From the NCBI RefSeq assembly GCF_009856355.1, contig NZ_WMEW01000001.1, positions 620,001 to 684,000 on the forward strand: a stretch of DNA of 64,000 nucleotides, in the 5' to 3' direction. Source of the stretch: Halobacillus litoralis. GTDB lineage: Bacteria; Bacillota; Bacilli; Bacillales; Halobacillaceae. The notes under the pieces were generated by a model that saw only the letters and a program-made list of their open reading frames with translations, was not told where the DNA came from and searched no databases. Position numbers and translations under genes: made by a program. Positions 16,696 through 25,471 of this stretch are shown here, piece after piece (position 1 is the first letter of the stretch; the number at the start of each line of letters is the position of its first letter).

Positions 16696-17892
16696 TTAAG
16701 GCTTGACGTAGCTTTTTATAGACTGAAACGCATGGGCTAAGTCCGCCTTCAAATCCTCAATGTCCTCAATTCCTGCAGAATAGCGGATCAAACCTTCGGG
16801 AATGCCCATAGCAGCTCGTTCCTCCGGTGTACACTCCACATGACTTGTCGTTCTCGAAGGACCGACAACGGTTTCTACAGACCCTAAGTTCGCTGCTCTG
16901 TTGGCGTATTTCAACTTGGGAAGCAAATCACGAACGCCTGCGATTCCGCCTTTAACAGAAAAGCTGAGCATTCCTCCGAAACCTCTCATCTGCTCTTTGG
17001 CTGTCTGATGATGCGGATGTTCCGGAAGCCCCGGATAAAATACGGCCTCCACTTCATCAAAGGATTTCAAGTACTCAGCGATGGCTGCCGCATTTTTATT
17101 TTGCTGGTCAACGCGCAGCTTCAATGTTTTCATACCGCGCAGCAGAAGATACGCCGCCATCGGGTCGAGTGTGGCTCCATTAATTTCGCGGTAATGGTAA
17201 ATGGGTTCAATCAGCTCTTTTCTGCCACAGACCGCTCCCCCAAGTGCATCGGCATGACCACCAAGGAACTTCGTAGCACTGTGAATGACGAGGTCAGCCC
17301 CCAGCTCAAGCGGGTTTTGGTTCACCGGTGTCGCAAATGTATTATCAACGATGACAAGCGCACCGGCAGCTCTGCCTGCCGCGGCCATCCGTTTGATATC
17401 TGTAATCTTCACCGTCGGATTGGTCGGGCTTTCCAGGTACAGCACCTTACACCCTTTAGCGACCTCCTCTTCAATCAACGCGTGATCCCCGGTCTCACAA
17501 AGAACGACCTCCACCTGCTGTTTAGGAAGAAATTCTGTAAAAATCTTATTCGTTCCGCCGTACGTATCTTTGATGGAAACCACTCTGTCTCCAGGGAACA
17601 GGTACGTACTCAGCGTATTACTGATCGCCGCCATGCCTGTAGAAAAGCTTGTGGCTGCCTCTGCTCCTTCCAAAACGCGGATTTTATCTTCAAAGGCCTG
17701 AACCGTCGGGTTGGTGTTCCTGCCATAAATATGGCCGGGCTTGGCGCCTACCGCTACGTCGTACCACTCATCCATGTCATCATATCCAAAGGATACGCTG
17801 TGGACGACAGGTACCTGTGTGGCTCCGAAGGCCAGCTGTTCCTTTTCACCGGCCCAGATGGATTTGGTGCTCATTTTGGCTTCTTTCATCAT
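16696..17892 (-). CDS. Trans-sulfuration-family PLP enzyme
   Basis: Cystathionine gamma-synthase/gamma-lyase family (Cys/Met metabolism PLP enzymes), ~398 residues. The PLP lysine is in S-A-T-K-F-L-G-G-H (about 208); Y-G-R-N-T-N-P-T and S-G-M-A-A-I cofactor motifs are also present. The family performs gamma-elimination or gamma-replacement on substituted homoserines. In this operon it could act on a diaminobutyrate- or homoserine-derived intermediate, or be a methionine/homocysteine gamma-lyase brought along; the sequence does not decide. Start is ATG 17892 with AAAGGAG six bases upstream, so its 5' end overlaps the 3' end of the preceding EutC-like gene by 47 bases; an ATG at 17874 is an alternative. 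Confidence 0.85.
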   Translation of the reverse strand: MMKEAKMSTKSIWAGEKEQLAFGATQVPVVHSVSFGYDDMDEWYDVAVGAKPGHIYGRNTNPTVQAFEDKIRVLEGAEAATSFSTGMAAISNTLSTYLFPGDRVVSIKDTYGGTNKIFTEFLPKQQVEVVLCETGDHALIEEEVAKGCKVLYLESPTNPTVKITDIKRMAAAGRAAGALVIVDNTFATPVNQNPLELGADLVIHSATKFLGGHADALGGAVCGRKELIEPIYHYREINGATLDPMAAYLLLRGMKTLKLRVDQQNKNAAAIAEYLKSFDEVEAVFYPGLPEHPHHQTAKEQMRGFGGMLSFSVKGGIAGVRDLLPKLKYANRAANLGSVETVVGPSRTTSHVECTPEERAAMGIPEGLIRYSAGIEDIEDLKADLAHAFQSIKSYVKP

Positions 17893-18853
17893 GATCATCT
17901 CCTTTATTATTCAAGGCGTTCCAGGTAAACCTCGCGATTGCTGTATCTTGAACCCCTGTTCCTGTTAAATCACACACCGTTATCTCCTCATCGGAAGTGC
18001 GTGCCTGTTTGCGTCCGCTTGTAAGCTCACCGAGTTCCATAACCGGACTTTTCAGAGCCGCTGCGCTCCTCAGCTCTCCAAGACGCTCGGACTGGTGGAT
18101 AACATCGCATGTGATGCTGTCCGCTTTTTCCAGGACGCCGTGATCAAGCTCCTGCTTATGTTCCGCATCCGACCCCATAGCCGTAATGTGCAGCCCGGGT
18201 TTCATCCATTCCGCAAAAATGAGCGGCTTTCGGGATGGTGTAGTCGTTACCACGATGTCACTCTCTGCAACGGCCTCCTTCACACTGGAACAAATGGTCA
18301 CCGGCAGGCCGAGTTCTTTTTCCATCTCTTCTTTATACGCTTCTGCCCGCTCCACTTTCCGTCCATACACATAGACGTGATCAATAGGACGGACGAACGT
18401 CAAAGCTTTCAACTGGAGTCTTGCCTGAGCACCTGTACCGATGATACCGGCCCTTCGTGCGTCTTTTCTGCTGCAGTACGCTGCACCAACCGCCCCTGCG
18501 GCCGCTGTACGCAGATCTGTCAGCATACCGTCATCAGCCAATACGGCGAGCGGCTGCCCTGTCCGGCTGTTAAGCAGGACCATCATCCCCCCGGATGTCG
18601 GAAGTCCGAGAGAAGGATTGTTAAAGAACCCGGACGATAATTTAACGGCAAAGCTGTCTTCACCCTCGATAAAGGCGGACTTTATATCGACTTCTCCGTT
18701 GTGCTCAGGCACATCTATACGCATAATAGGCGGCATCGTCACTTTTTTTGTAACCAACGATGTAAAAGCTTGTTCAATAACTTTGATGAGTGAAGGATCG
18801 AGACGGATGATACGCTCGATCTCCTTCCGCGTGTACAGTTGAATGACGTCCAC
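17846..18853 (-). CDS. eutC: Ornithine cyclodeaminase family protein, EutC-like
   Basis: 335-residue NAD-binding protein of the ornithine cyclodeaminase/mu-crystallin family with the dinucleotide motif G-I-I-G-T-G-A-Q-A (about 140) and the K-x-x-x-G/N-x-P segment near residue 75. EutC proteins of proteobacterial hydroxyectoine clusters belong to this family and accompany eutB and eutD; this gene follows the ectoine hydrolase gene by 6 bases. The exact reaction is uncertain even in the known systems. The GTG start lies only a few bases after AAAGGGA, an unusually tight spacing, so the start is uncertain. The C-terminal tail overlaps the next gene. Confidence 0.75.
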   Translation of the reverse strand: MDVIQLYTRKEIERIIRLDPSLIKVIEQAFTSLVTKKVTMPPIMRIDVPEHNGEVDIKSAFIEGEDSFAVKLSSGFFNNPSLGLPTSGGMMVLLNSRTGQPLAVLADDGMLTDLRTAAAGAVGAAYCSRKDARRAGIIGTGAQARLQLKALTFVRPIDHVYVYGRKVERAEAYKEEMEKELGLPVTICSSVKEAVAESDIVVTTTPSRKPLIFAEWMKPGLHITAMGSDAEHKQELDHGVLEKADSITCDVIHQSERLGELRSAAALKSPVMELGELTSGRKQARTSDEEITVCDLTGTGVQDTAIARFTWNALNNKGDDHDERSQNEHQIHLGR

Positions 18854-18859
18854 TCCCTT

Positions 18860-20062
18860 TCAGCTGATTTGTCCACTCAAGTCCAGATGATCACGAATCA
18901 CTAATTCCTGAGGGTAGGTCGTGAAGCGCTCGCTGCCGGTTTCAGTGACCCGGAACGTTTCTGATATTTCAATTCCATCCGTATCAAACCAAAGTGCCGG
19001 AATGAGATGGAAGGTCATATTCGGCTGCAGCACCGTCGGATCATCTCTTCGGATGCTGGCCGTATGCTCTCCCCAGTCCGGCGGGTAGTTCATGCCGACA
19101 GAATAACCGAGACGGGCTTCTTTCTCATATCCGTATTTCTTGATCGTATGCCGCCACACTTCTTCAAGCTCCCCGCAGGTGACCCCCGGCTTAGCAGCAT
19201 CCAGGACGGTCTGGATACCTTCCAGGACAACAGGAGCCACCTGTTTCATTTTCTCATTCGGCTGGCCGATGGATACCGTTCTTGCGAGAGGCACATGGTA
19301 CCGTTTGTAACACCCTGCAAGCTCTATAATGACGGCGCTCCCCTCTACAAACGGCCGGTCCGTCCACGTTAAATGTGGGATCGAGGTGTGATCCCCGGTC
19401 GGAAGCAGGGGCACGATGGATGGATAATCCCCGCCATATTCGGGGGTGCCTTTTACAAGATGGTAGTAAATCTCCGCCGCCGTATCACACTCCCGCACTC
19501 CGGGACGGACACTTTCCACTCCTTGAGTCATTGCAAGATCAGCGATCCGGGCTGCCCGCCTCATATATTCAATTTCCTGGTCTGACTTGATCATTCTCAC
19601 TTCGTTAACAAGCAGAGAACCATCTGTAAAAGAAGCGTCCGGAAGACCCTTCTTCAGTCGTTCCAAAGCCATACCTGTAAAGTAGTAATGATCCATCTCC
19701 ACACCAATTCGCCTCTTCCCCTGACCGATCTGACGGATAATTTCCGCTGCAAAATCCATCGGATGGTACACCGCTGAATGAACATAGTAATCCGGATAGG
19801 CAATTACATTATCGTCGTAAATCCACGTCGTTGCTCTGGCACCACCGGCATCCTGGTATCGTCCGATCCAGAGCGGCTGAGGTTCATCAATCAAAATAAC
19901 GAGCATTTGATGGACATAAAACGACCACGCATCATAGCCGGAGAGATAATTCATATTGGCAGGATCCGTAATCAACAGCACGTCGATCCCTCTGTCCGCC
20001 ATGTTTCCTTTGACGGCCTGCAGACGCTTCTGGTACTCCAAAATGTCAAAAGGAAGAACCAT
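18860..20062 (-). CDS. eutD: Ectoine hydrolase (EutD/DoeA family, M24 fold)
   Basis: Ring-opening hydrolase for ectoine (and 5-hydroxyectoine), giving N-acetyl-diaminobutyrate. The 400-residue protein has the creatinase/M24 fold but lacks the usual M24 metal ligands; I recognise blocks shared with Halomonas DoeA: D-P-A-N-M-N-Y-L near residue 33, Y-D-A-W-S-F-Y, E-F/Y-G-G-D-Y-P, I-P-H-L-T-W, I-I-E-L-A-G (Glu ~247, the probable counterpart of the catalytic glutamate of EutD), P-P-D-W-G-E and the F-H-x-I-P segment. First gene of a minus-strand operon ending at 12986. GGAGGGG precedes the ATG. No ectoine transporter is in the window. Confidence 0.85.
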   Translation of the reverse strand: MVLPFDILEYQKRLQAVKGNMADRGIDVLLITDPANMNYLSGYDAWSFYVHQMLVILIDEPQPLWIGRYQDAGGARATTWIYDDNVIAYPDYYVHSAVYHPMDFAAEIIRQIGQGKRRIGVEMDHYYFTGMALERLKKGLPDASFTDGSLLVNEVRMIKSDQEIEYMRRAARIADLAMTQGVESVRPGVRECDTAAEIYYHLVKGTPEYGGDYPSIVPLLPTGDHTSIPHLTWTDRPFVEGSAVIIELAGCYKRYHVPLARTVSIGQPNEKMKQVAPVVLEGIQTVLDAAKPGVTCGELEEVWRHTIKKYGYEKEARLGYSVGMNYPPDWGEHTASIRRDDPTVLQPNMTFHLIPALWFDTDGIEISETFRVTETGSERFTTYPQELVIRDHLDLSGQIS

Positions 20063-20184
20063 TCCATCCCCTCCATCCGAATTGTCGGAATTTTAAATCT
20101 TTATTAAGTCCATTGTATTCAACAGGATTTTTTTATGTAATGTAAAAATTGTATGAACTTTCAAGGTTGTCTTTGCTACACAAT

Positions 20185-20198
20185 GGACACGGATGTCC
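20185..20198. promoter_or_regulatory. Palindrome in the divergent catabolic promoter region
   Basis: GGACA-CGGA-TGTCC is a perfect inverted repeat in the 181-base gap between the ectoine hydrolase gene (minus) and the threonine-synthase-like gene (plus). It overlaps a plausible -35 (TGGACA, 20184-20189) that is 19 bases from TATGCT at 20209-20214. It is a candidate operator for a repressor of one or both units; the binding protein is unknown, with the PucR protein encoded at 25472-27154 as one candidate. Confidence 0.4.
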
Positions 20199-20243
20199 CT
20201 GTAAGTGTTATGCTCTTTATAAATGTTTGTAGGAGGATGATCC

Positions 20244-21464
20244 ATGACGTACAGTTATATCTCTCACCTTTACTGTCCGAAATGCTCGAAAACCTACTGC
20301 ACCTCAGAAACTCACCATCTATGTACATGCGGCTCACCACTGCTTGTGAACTATGATTTGGAAGCGCTGTCTGTTTCCTGGACAAAGGAAAGCCTTAAAG
20401 AACGAAGCCCGGATCTCTGGCGCTATCATGAGCTCCTTCCACTTCAGGACCCTTCCCATCGTGTAACACTGGGAGAAGGGATGACACCGCTGCTCTCCCT
20501 GCCTGTTTTAGGAGATGACATGAACATCGGCCGGCTGGATATGAAAGATGAAGGCGTTATCCCGACGGGGTCTTTCAAAGCCCGCGGCGCCGCTGTAGGA
20601 GTATCTAAAGCCCGCGAACTCGGTGTCAGGGAACTAGCCATGCCGACCAACGGCAATGCCGGGGCAGCGTGGTCCCTCTATGCCGCCCGGGCGTCCATCA
20701 TTCCCACCATCGTGATGCCGGTCGATGCACCGAAAATTACACGGAATGAATGCGCGGTCTCGGGAGCACGACTCTTCCTTGTCAACGGCTTAATCAGCGA
20801 TGCGGGACGAATCATATCCCAGGCTGTCAAAGATCCGGACATCTATGATGTATCCACACTGAAAGAACCATATAGAATCGAAGGGAAGAAAACGATGGGG
20901 CTGGAAATCGCGGAACAGACGGGGTGGAAGCTTCCGGATGTCATTTTGTATCCTACCGGAGGCGGAGTCGGTTTGATCGGCATTTATAAAGCGATTCGGG
21001 AACTGCAGCAGCTGGGCTGGGTGGAAGATGGAAGGATGCCGAGACTTGTCGCTGTTCAATCAGAAGGCTGTGCTCCTATTGTGAAGGCCTGGGAAGAGGG
21101 ACGGACAGAATCCGATTTCTGGGAGAATTCAGAAACGATGGCATTCGGAATCAATGTCCCTAAAGCGATCGGTGATTTTCTTGTGCTGGATGCGGTATAT
21201 AAGTCCAACGGCTGTGCTGTTGCTGTATCTGAATCGTCGATTTTGGAAGAACAGCAGCGGGCTGCCCAAATGGAAGGAACATTTGTGTGCCCGGAAGGAG
21301 CGGCATCATTTTCCGCTGCCAGAAAACTGCGCCGGGAAAACTGGATCAAAGACGGGGAGCATGTCGTCGTATTAAATACCGGAGCCGGCATCAAATACCC
21401 GGATACCGTAAATCTGGATATACCAGTCCTTCAACCTGGTGACGTTTTGGAAAAAAAGGTATGA
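20244..21464 (+). CDS. Threonine synthase-like PLP enzyme with zinc ribbon
   Basis: Fold-type II PLP enzyme of the threonine synthase family, 406 residues. An N-terminal zinc-ribbon (C-P-K-C at 11-14 and C-x-C near 28-30) precedes the core; PLP lysine is in T-G-S-F-K-A-R-G (about 112), and the phosphate loop is P-T-G-G-G-V-G. Length and ribbon match archaeal/class II threonine synthases and related diaminobutyrate- or diaminopropionate-acting enzymes. It is divergent from the ectoine hydrolase gene, next to an aldo/keto reductase, and so probably belongs to the same catabolic set rather than to threonine synthesis (no homoserine kinase nearby). Function unproven. AGGAGGATGATCC precedes the ATG. 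Confidence 0.75.
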   Translation: MTYSYISHLYCPKCSKTYCTSETHHLCTCGSPLLVNYDLEALSVSWTKESLKERSPDLWRYHELLPLQDPSHRVTLGEGMTPLLSLPVLGDDMNIGRLDMKDEGVIPTGSFKARGAAVGVSKARELGVRELAMPTNGNAGAAWSLYAARASIIPTIVMPVDAPKITRNECAVSGARLFLVNGLISDAGRIISQAVKDPDIYDVSTLKEPYRIEGKKTMGLEIAEQTGWKLPDVILYPTGGGVGLIGIYKAIRELQQLGWVEDGRMPRLVAVQSEGCAPIVKAWEEGRTESDFWENSETMAFGINVPKAIGDFLVLDAVYKSNGCAVAVSESSILEEQQRAAQMEGTFVCPEGAASFSAARKLRRENWIKDGEHVVVLNTGAGIKYPDTVNLDIPVLQPGDVLEKKV

Positions 21465-21495
21465 TGAACATATTCTTAAAGAAAGCAGGGATCCT

Positions 21496-22398
21496 ATGGA
21501 ACGCATACAACTAGCAGAAGACCTCTCTTATTCACGCATTGTACACGGACTATGGCGTTTAGCCGACTGGAACCAATCAAAAGAAGACACGCTTGATTTG
21601 ATCGAATTCAACCTCGATCAAGGCATCACGACTTTCGATCATGCGGATATTTATGGGGGCTACACGTGTGAGAAGCTTTTCGGTGAAGCACTCAGCCTGA
21701 AGCCATCTCTCAGAGACCAAATGGAAATTGTTACGAAGTGCGGCATCGTTCTTCCTTCTGAAAACCGGCCTGACCATAAGACCCATCACTACAATACGAC
21801 GAAAGAACATATCATACGATCGGTGGAACAGTCCCTTACCGACCTTCAGACAGACTACATCGACACACTATTGATCCATCGTCCGGATCCGTTCATGGAT
21901 CCTGCATCCACAGCTGACGCTTTCATTCAGCTGCAGAAAGAGGGAAAAGTACGTACCTTCGGTGTATCCAACTTCAAGGATCATCAATGGCAGATGCTTG
22001 AATCCTATCTGCCGTTTTCTCTCGTAACCAACCAGCTGGAGCTTTCCGCCTACCAACTGGAAAACTTTCAAGATGGTACGTTGAACCTTTGTCAGCAGAA
22101 ACGCGTCGCACCTATGGCCTGGTCCCCTCTGGCCGGCGGTGAAGTCTTTACATCCACCGAGGAAAAAGCCGTGCGCCTGCGCACCACGCTGAAAAAGATC
22201 CAGGAGGAAATCGGCGCAGAGGGCATTGATGAAGTTATGTATGCATGGCTTTTGAACCACCCTTCCCGGATTATGCCGATCGTAGGCTCCGGGAAAAAGA
22301 ACCGGATTTCCGGTGCTGTGAGAAGTCTTGATTACACGCTCAATCATGATCAATGGTTTGAAATTCTTCAAAGCTCCATGGGCCACGATGTGCCGTAA
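21496..22398 (+). CDS. Aldo/keto reductase (YdhF-like)
   Basis: NADPH-dependent aldo/keto reductase, 300 residues. Catalytic tetrad parts are visible: D-H-A-D-I-Y-G-G-Y (Asp, Tyr), K in I-V-T-K-C-G, and H in L-L-I-H-R-P-D. C-terminal P-I-V-G-S-G is the cofactor phosphate loop. Start ATG 21496 follows CAGGGA by four bases; the frame extends upstream into the previous gene. It is cotranscribed with the threonine-synthase-like gene (32 bases apart). A role in reducing a semialdehyde from the adjacent pathway is possible but untested. Confidence 0.85.
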   Translation: MERIQLAEDLSYSRIVHGLWRLADWNQSKEDTLDLIEFNLDQGITTFDHADIYGGYTCEKLFGEALSLKPSLRDQMEIVTKCGIVLPSENRPDHKTHHYNTTKEHIIRSVEQSLTDLQTDYIDTLLIHRPDPFMDPASTADAFIQLQKEGKVRTFGVSNFKDHQWQMLESYLPFSLVTNQLELSAYQLENFQDGTLNLCQQKRVAPMAWSPLAGGEVFTSTEEKAVRLRTTLKKIQEEIGAEGIDEVMYAWLLNHPSRIMPIVGSGKKNRISGAVRSLDYTLNHDQWFEILQSSMGHDVP

Positions 22399-22424
22399 TT
22401 CATCCGAAGACGTTTGATTATCAT

Positions 22425-22470
22425 AAAAAGACCGGAACGACGCTTATCATCACGTCGTTCCGGTCTTTTT
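22425..22470. terminator. Bidirectional terminator
   Basis: An 18-bp perfect stem (22425-22442 with 22453-22470), with T-runs on both strands, between the convergent aldo/keto reductase and thiE genes. Confidence 0.95.
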
Positions 22471-22476
22471 TCACCT

Positions 22477-23094
22477 CTATAACTCTGACACAGCTCTCCG
22501 GATGTCCGCCGCCTGCGTAATGGCGGATATCACGGCTGTTCCGGAAGCTCCGGCTTCTATAACTTCGTGTGCGTTTTCCGTCGTAATGCCTCCGATACCG
22601 ACGACAGGCATGTCCGGCTGCTTTTCTTTTAATTCCCTGATCCACTTTGTACCGGAAACGGGGTTGGCATCCTTTTTACTCGTTGTAGGAAACACAGGTC
22701 CTGCACCGAGGTAATCAACAAGCTCGACTGGACTGTTCTCCCATTCCGTTAAATCGGATACCGACAGACCAATCACCGCGTGAGGATGAGCCTCACGGAT
22801 GGCTTTCACATGTTCGTCCGACTGACCGACATGGATGCCATCCGCGTTCAAACAGCGGAAAAGCTCCACGTCATCATTCACGATAAATAGAACACCGGCA
22901 GCTTCACACCGCTTCTGCAGCGCTGCTGCCAGCTGATATTTTTGATCCCCTTGAAGGGATCCCTCTCCTTTTTCGCGGAATTGGAAAGCGGTAATTCCCG
23001 CAGCCACCGCTTCGTCCAGAATGGATAGTGGATCCCTGTCACAGTCCTGACTTCCCATTACCAAATACTTTCTAAGCTGCTGTTCCAAATTCAC
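22477..23094 (-). CDS. thiE: Thiamine-phosphate synthase
   Basis: Joins HMP pyrophosphate and thiazole phosphate to thiamine phosphate. TIM-barrel protein of 205 residues with family motifs: Q-F-R-E-K-G near residue 38, N-D-D-V-E-L, G-I-H-V-G-Q-S-D, D-Y-L-G-A-G-P-V-F-P-T-x-x-K, and G-I-G-G-I-T. The GTG at 23094 overlaps the thiM stop (GTGA) and has AGGAGGTG upstream; the longer frame to 23310 lies inside thiM and is not used. Last gene of the riboswitch-controlled thiW-thiD-thiM-thiE unit. Confidence 0.95.
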   Translation of the reverse strand: MNLEQQLRKYLVMGSQDCDRDPLSILDEAVAAGITAFQFREKGEGSLQGDQKYQLAAALQKRCEAAGVLFIVNDDVELFRCLNADGIHVGQSDEHVKAIREAHPHAVIGLSVSDLTEWENSPVELVDYLGAGPVFPTTSKKDANPVSGTKWIRELKEKQPDMPVVGIGGITTENAHEVIEAGASGTAVISAITQAADIRRAVSEL

Positions 23095-23855
23095 CGGCCC
23101 ACCTCCTCTTCTGCTCCGAGGGCATCTATAAACGCAGGCACAAACGTCCCTGAACCTGATACATGAGGAAGGGAAGCTGCATGTTCGGCCGCTTTTCCAA
23201 AGTAATAGAGACCCGTCTGCACGTTTACCACTCTGTCCCCCGGGAGGGAAAGAAACGCAGTGAGTACGGCCCCAAGCAGACATCCGGAACCTGTGACTTT
23301 TGAAAGCCACTCATGACCTGTGTCGTTTTTAAATATTTCCCCGTTATACCCGACGACATCGGTTTTCCCAGTACAGACCGCCATCGTCTGATAGACTTCT
23401 GAAACCTTGAGGACAATCTCTTCTGTATTCGAAGCTTCTCCAGAATCAACGCCCTTCGTCTCGACTTTCTCTCCAGCAAGGAAAGCGAGTTCTCCCGCAT
23501 TGCCTTTGATCACATCAACATTAACCGTCGACAATATTTTCCGGCAGGCTTCTGCTCTGTAGGAGGTGGCAGCCACTCCCACAGGATCCAGAACGACAGG
23601 GACGCCGGCCTCATTCGCCGCTTTTCCTGCCTCCAGCATCGCTTCCACCTGGTGCTCGTTCAACGTGCCGATATTCAACAGAAGGCCGTCTGCTAAACGA
23701 GCGACATCACCGGCTTCCTCAACGGCATTCGACATAATCGGAGAAGCGCCGAGAGCAAGCAGACCATTGGCCGTATAATTCATGACGACCGCATTGGTAA
23801 TATTATGAATTAACGGGCGTTCGCTCCGCAGCTGCTGGATCAACGTTTGTGTCAT
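23091..23855 (-). CDS. thiM: Hydroxyethylthiazole kinase
   Basis: Phosphorylates salvaged thiazole alcohol for thiamine synthesis. Ribokinase-like fold, 254 residues. Conserved: H-N-I-T-N-A-V-V-M-N (substrate site, residue ~17), L-D-P-V-G, N-A-G-E-L, and V-T-G-S-G-C-L-L-G (catalytic Cys region, about 195). Start ATG overlaps the thiD stop (ATGA). Together with ThiW this gives a thiazole salvage route. Confidence 0.95.
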   Translation of the reverse strand: MTQTLIQQLRSERPLIHNITNAVVMNYTANGLLALGASPIMSNAVEEAGDVARLADGLLLNIGTLNEHQVEAMLEAGKAANEAGVPVVLDPVGVAATSYRAEACRKILSTVNVDVIKGNAGELAFLAGEKVETKGVDSGEASNTEEIVLKVSEVYQTMAVCTGKTDVVGYNGEIFKNDTGHEWLSKVTGSGCLLGAVLTAFLSLPGDRVVNVQTGLYYFGKAAEHAASLPHVSGSGTFVPAFIDALGAEEEVGR

Positions 23856-24655
23856 TGGTTAAAAACCTCCTGACGTACAGCAAAATGATTGGTCGGTCCA
23901 TCCCCTTTACCAAGATTGAAAGAATGGCGGATGGCCTCTGTAACAAAATGCTTGCCCTTTTCCACCGCTTGCGCAAGCGGATACCCCCGGCTCATATAAG
24001 CGGCTATAGCGGCCGAGTAGGTGCAGCCTGTACCGTGGGTGTTCGCTGAGTCGATGCGTTCTGCTTCGAAGGTGTGCAGCTGGTGCCCGTCATATAAAAA
24101 GTCGACCGCTTTCCCTTTTAAATGCCCGCCTTTTACAAGCGCAGCACCGGCCCCAAGTTTCTCTACAATCTCCACAGCCGCTTCCTTCATGTCTTCTTCA
24201 TTATCGATCTGCTTATTGAGAAGTGTTTCTGTTTCTGGAATATTCGGGGTTACAAGAGTTGATTCCGGAACGAGATGCCTCTTCAAATATATCTGTTCCT
24301 CCTGCTCCACGAGCGGGTCTCCACTCTGGGCAATCATAACGGGGTCCATAATATACGGGGCATCCACCGTCTGCATCCAGTCTTTAATGACCTGCATCAT
24401 TTCCTTATTGGCAATCATCCCTGTTTTAACAGCGTGAACCGGCATGTCTTCACTGACAGCGAACAGCTGTTCACGTATGAAGGCATCCGGGAGATGGTGT
24501 ACATTTTTCACTCCTGTCGTATTTTGAGCGACGACGGAAGTCACGACACTCATCCCATAGCTCTGCAATTCCTGGAACGTTTTTAAATCAGCTTGTATAC
24601 CGGCTCCTCCACTCGGATCCGTGCCGGCAATGGTTAATACACATGCGGGTTTCAT
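23852..24655 (-). CDS. thiD: Hydroxymethylpyrimidine (phosphate) kinase
   Basis: Makes HMP pyrophosphate for thiamine. Ribokinase fold, 267 residues; I-A-G-T-D-P-S-G-G-A-G-I-Q-A-D at the N-terminus, V-K-T-G-M, D-P-V-M-I-A-Q-S-G, K-G-G-H-L and the anion hole N-T-H-G-T-G-C-T-Y-S-A-A are typical. Start ATG 24655 has GGAAGG upstream; the frame to 24688 is not supported. Some proteins of this family are pyridoxal kinases, but the operon context favours ThiD. Confidence 0.94.
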   Translation of the reverse strand: MKPACVLTIAGTDPSGGAGIQADLKTFQELQSYGMSVVTSVVAQNTTGVKNVHHLPDAFIREQLFAVSEDMPVHAVKTGMIANKEMMQVIKDWMQTVDAPYIMDPVMIAQSGDPLVEQEEQIYLKRHLVPESTLVTPNIPETETLLNKQIDNEEDMKEAAVEIVEKLGAGAALVKGGHLKGKAVDFLYDGHQLHTFEAERIDSANTHGTGCTYSAAIAAYMSRGYPLAQAVEKGKHFVTEAIRHSFNLGKGDGPTNHFAVRQEVFNQ

Positions 24656-24691
24656 TGAACCACTTCCTTCCTGTTTTTCTATTTCCACGCA

Positions 24692-25180
24692 TTAGGACTG
24701 CAGCAGAGGGCTTTTGATCTTCACCCTTGATAAAATAAACACAGCAATAACAGCTCCGGATAGACTGCTCACCAGAAAAGACGGCAGAAATGCAAAGACC
24801 GCAGCCGAACTTCCCATGAACCAGTTGGCGAGAGGAACGGCCGCCAGAGCACCGATCACACCTGTACCAAACACCTCCCCTGTTGCTGCAGAGGATGTAC
24901 GTGCATAAAGCTTGTAAAATACACCGGCACTAAACGCACCGATCATGCCTCCCGGAAAGGCCAGAACAGTTCCAAGCCCAAGCAGGAAACGAAGCAGACC
25001 GATGACAAAAGCAACGGCCACCGCAGGCAGCGGGCCGAGCACGACTGCAGCAATAACATTAACGGCATGCTGGACCGGGTAGGCTCTCGCTACTCCAGCA
25101 GGAAACCATAAAAACTGGGAACCAAGTGTCCCTATCGCCACAAGCACGGCCATAAATGTAAGGATGCGGGTCTTATTCAC
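24692..25180 (-). CDS. thiW: ThiW, thiazole ECF transporter S component
   Basis: Membrane protein of 162 residues with about five hydrophobic segments, of the ThiW family, the substrate-binding component of an energy-coupling-factor transporter thought to import the thiazole moiety. N-terminal P-V-Q-H-A-V-N and G-L-x-R-F-L-L-G-x-G motifs fit. GTG at 25180 has AAGGAAGGAG seven bases upstream. First gene after the TPP riboswitch; the shared EcfAA'T module would be encoded elsewhere. Confidence 0.9.
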   Translation of the reverse strand: MNKTRILTFMAVLVAIGTLGSQFLWFPAGVARAYPVQHAVNVIAAVVLGPLPAVAVAFVIGLLRFLLGLGTVLAFPGGMIGAFSAGVFYKLYARTSSAATGEVFGTGVIGALAAVPLANWFMGSSAAVFAFLPSFLVSSLSGAVIAVFILSRVKIKSPLLQS

Positions 25181-25208
25181 GATTCCACTCCTTCCTTGAA
25201 ATAAAATA

Positions 25209-25365
25209 AAAACCAGGTCCACCGGGGACCTGGTTTTGATAGAAGAAGTCGATCATTTATGATCATCTGACTACTTCCCTCCGCTGGTATTAACCAGATC
25301 AGGTACATAAGAGTCAGAAAGCGTTCATGCTTTCCTCTCAGCCTCTTCAGGCTCCCCTAGTAGTT
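25209..25365 (-). promoter_or_regulatory. TPP riboswitch with terminator
   Basis: Read on the minus strand, the aptamer (about 25365-25272) shows the conserved THI elements in order: GGGGAGCC, CTGAGA, ACCTGATCTGG, TAATACCAGCG and AGGGAA. Downstream, arms 25209-25220 and 25226-25237 form a 12-bp stem followed by a T-rich tract, the expected intrinsic terminator of the expression platform. It should turn off thiW-thiD-thiM-thiE when thiamine pyrophosphate is plentiful. Confidence 0.95.
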
Positions 25366-25471
25366 TCGAAATCTATTCATTTGGCTTTCATTCATCATAA
25401 CAAAGCTGGTTGAATCTGTCATCACCCCGGTGCTTTACAGACGTCCAAAGGGTTCTTAAGAGGATGTGCGG

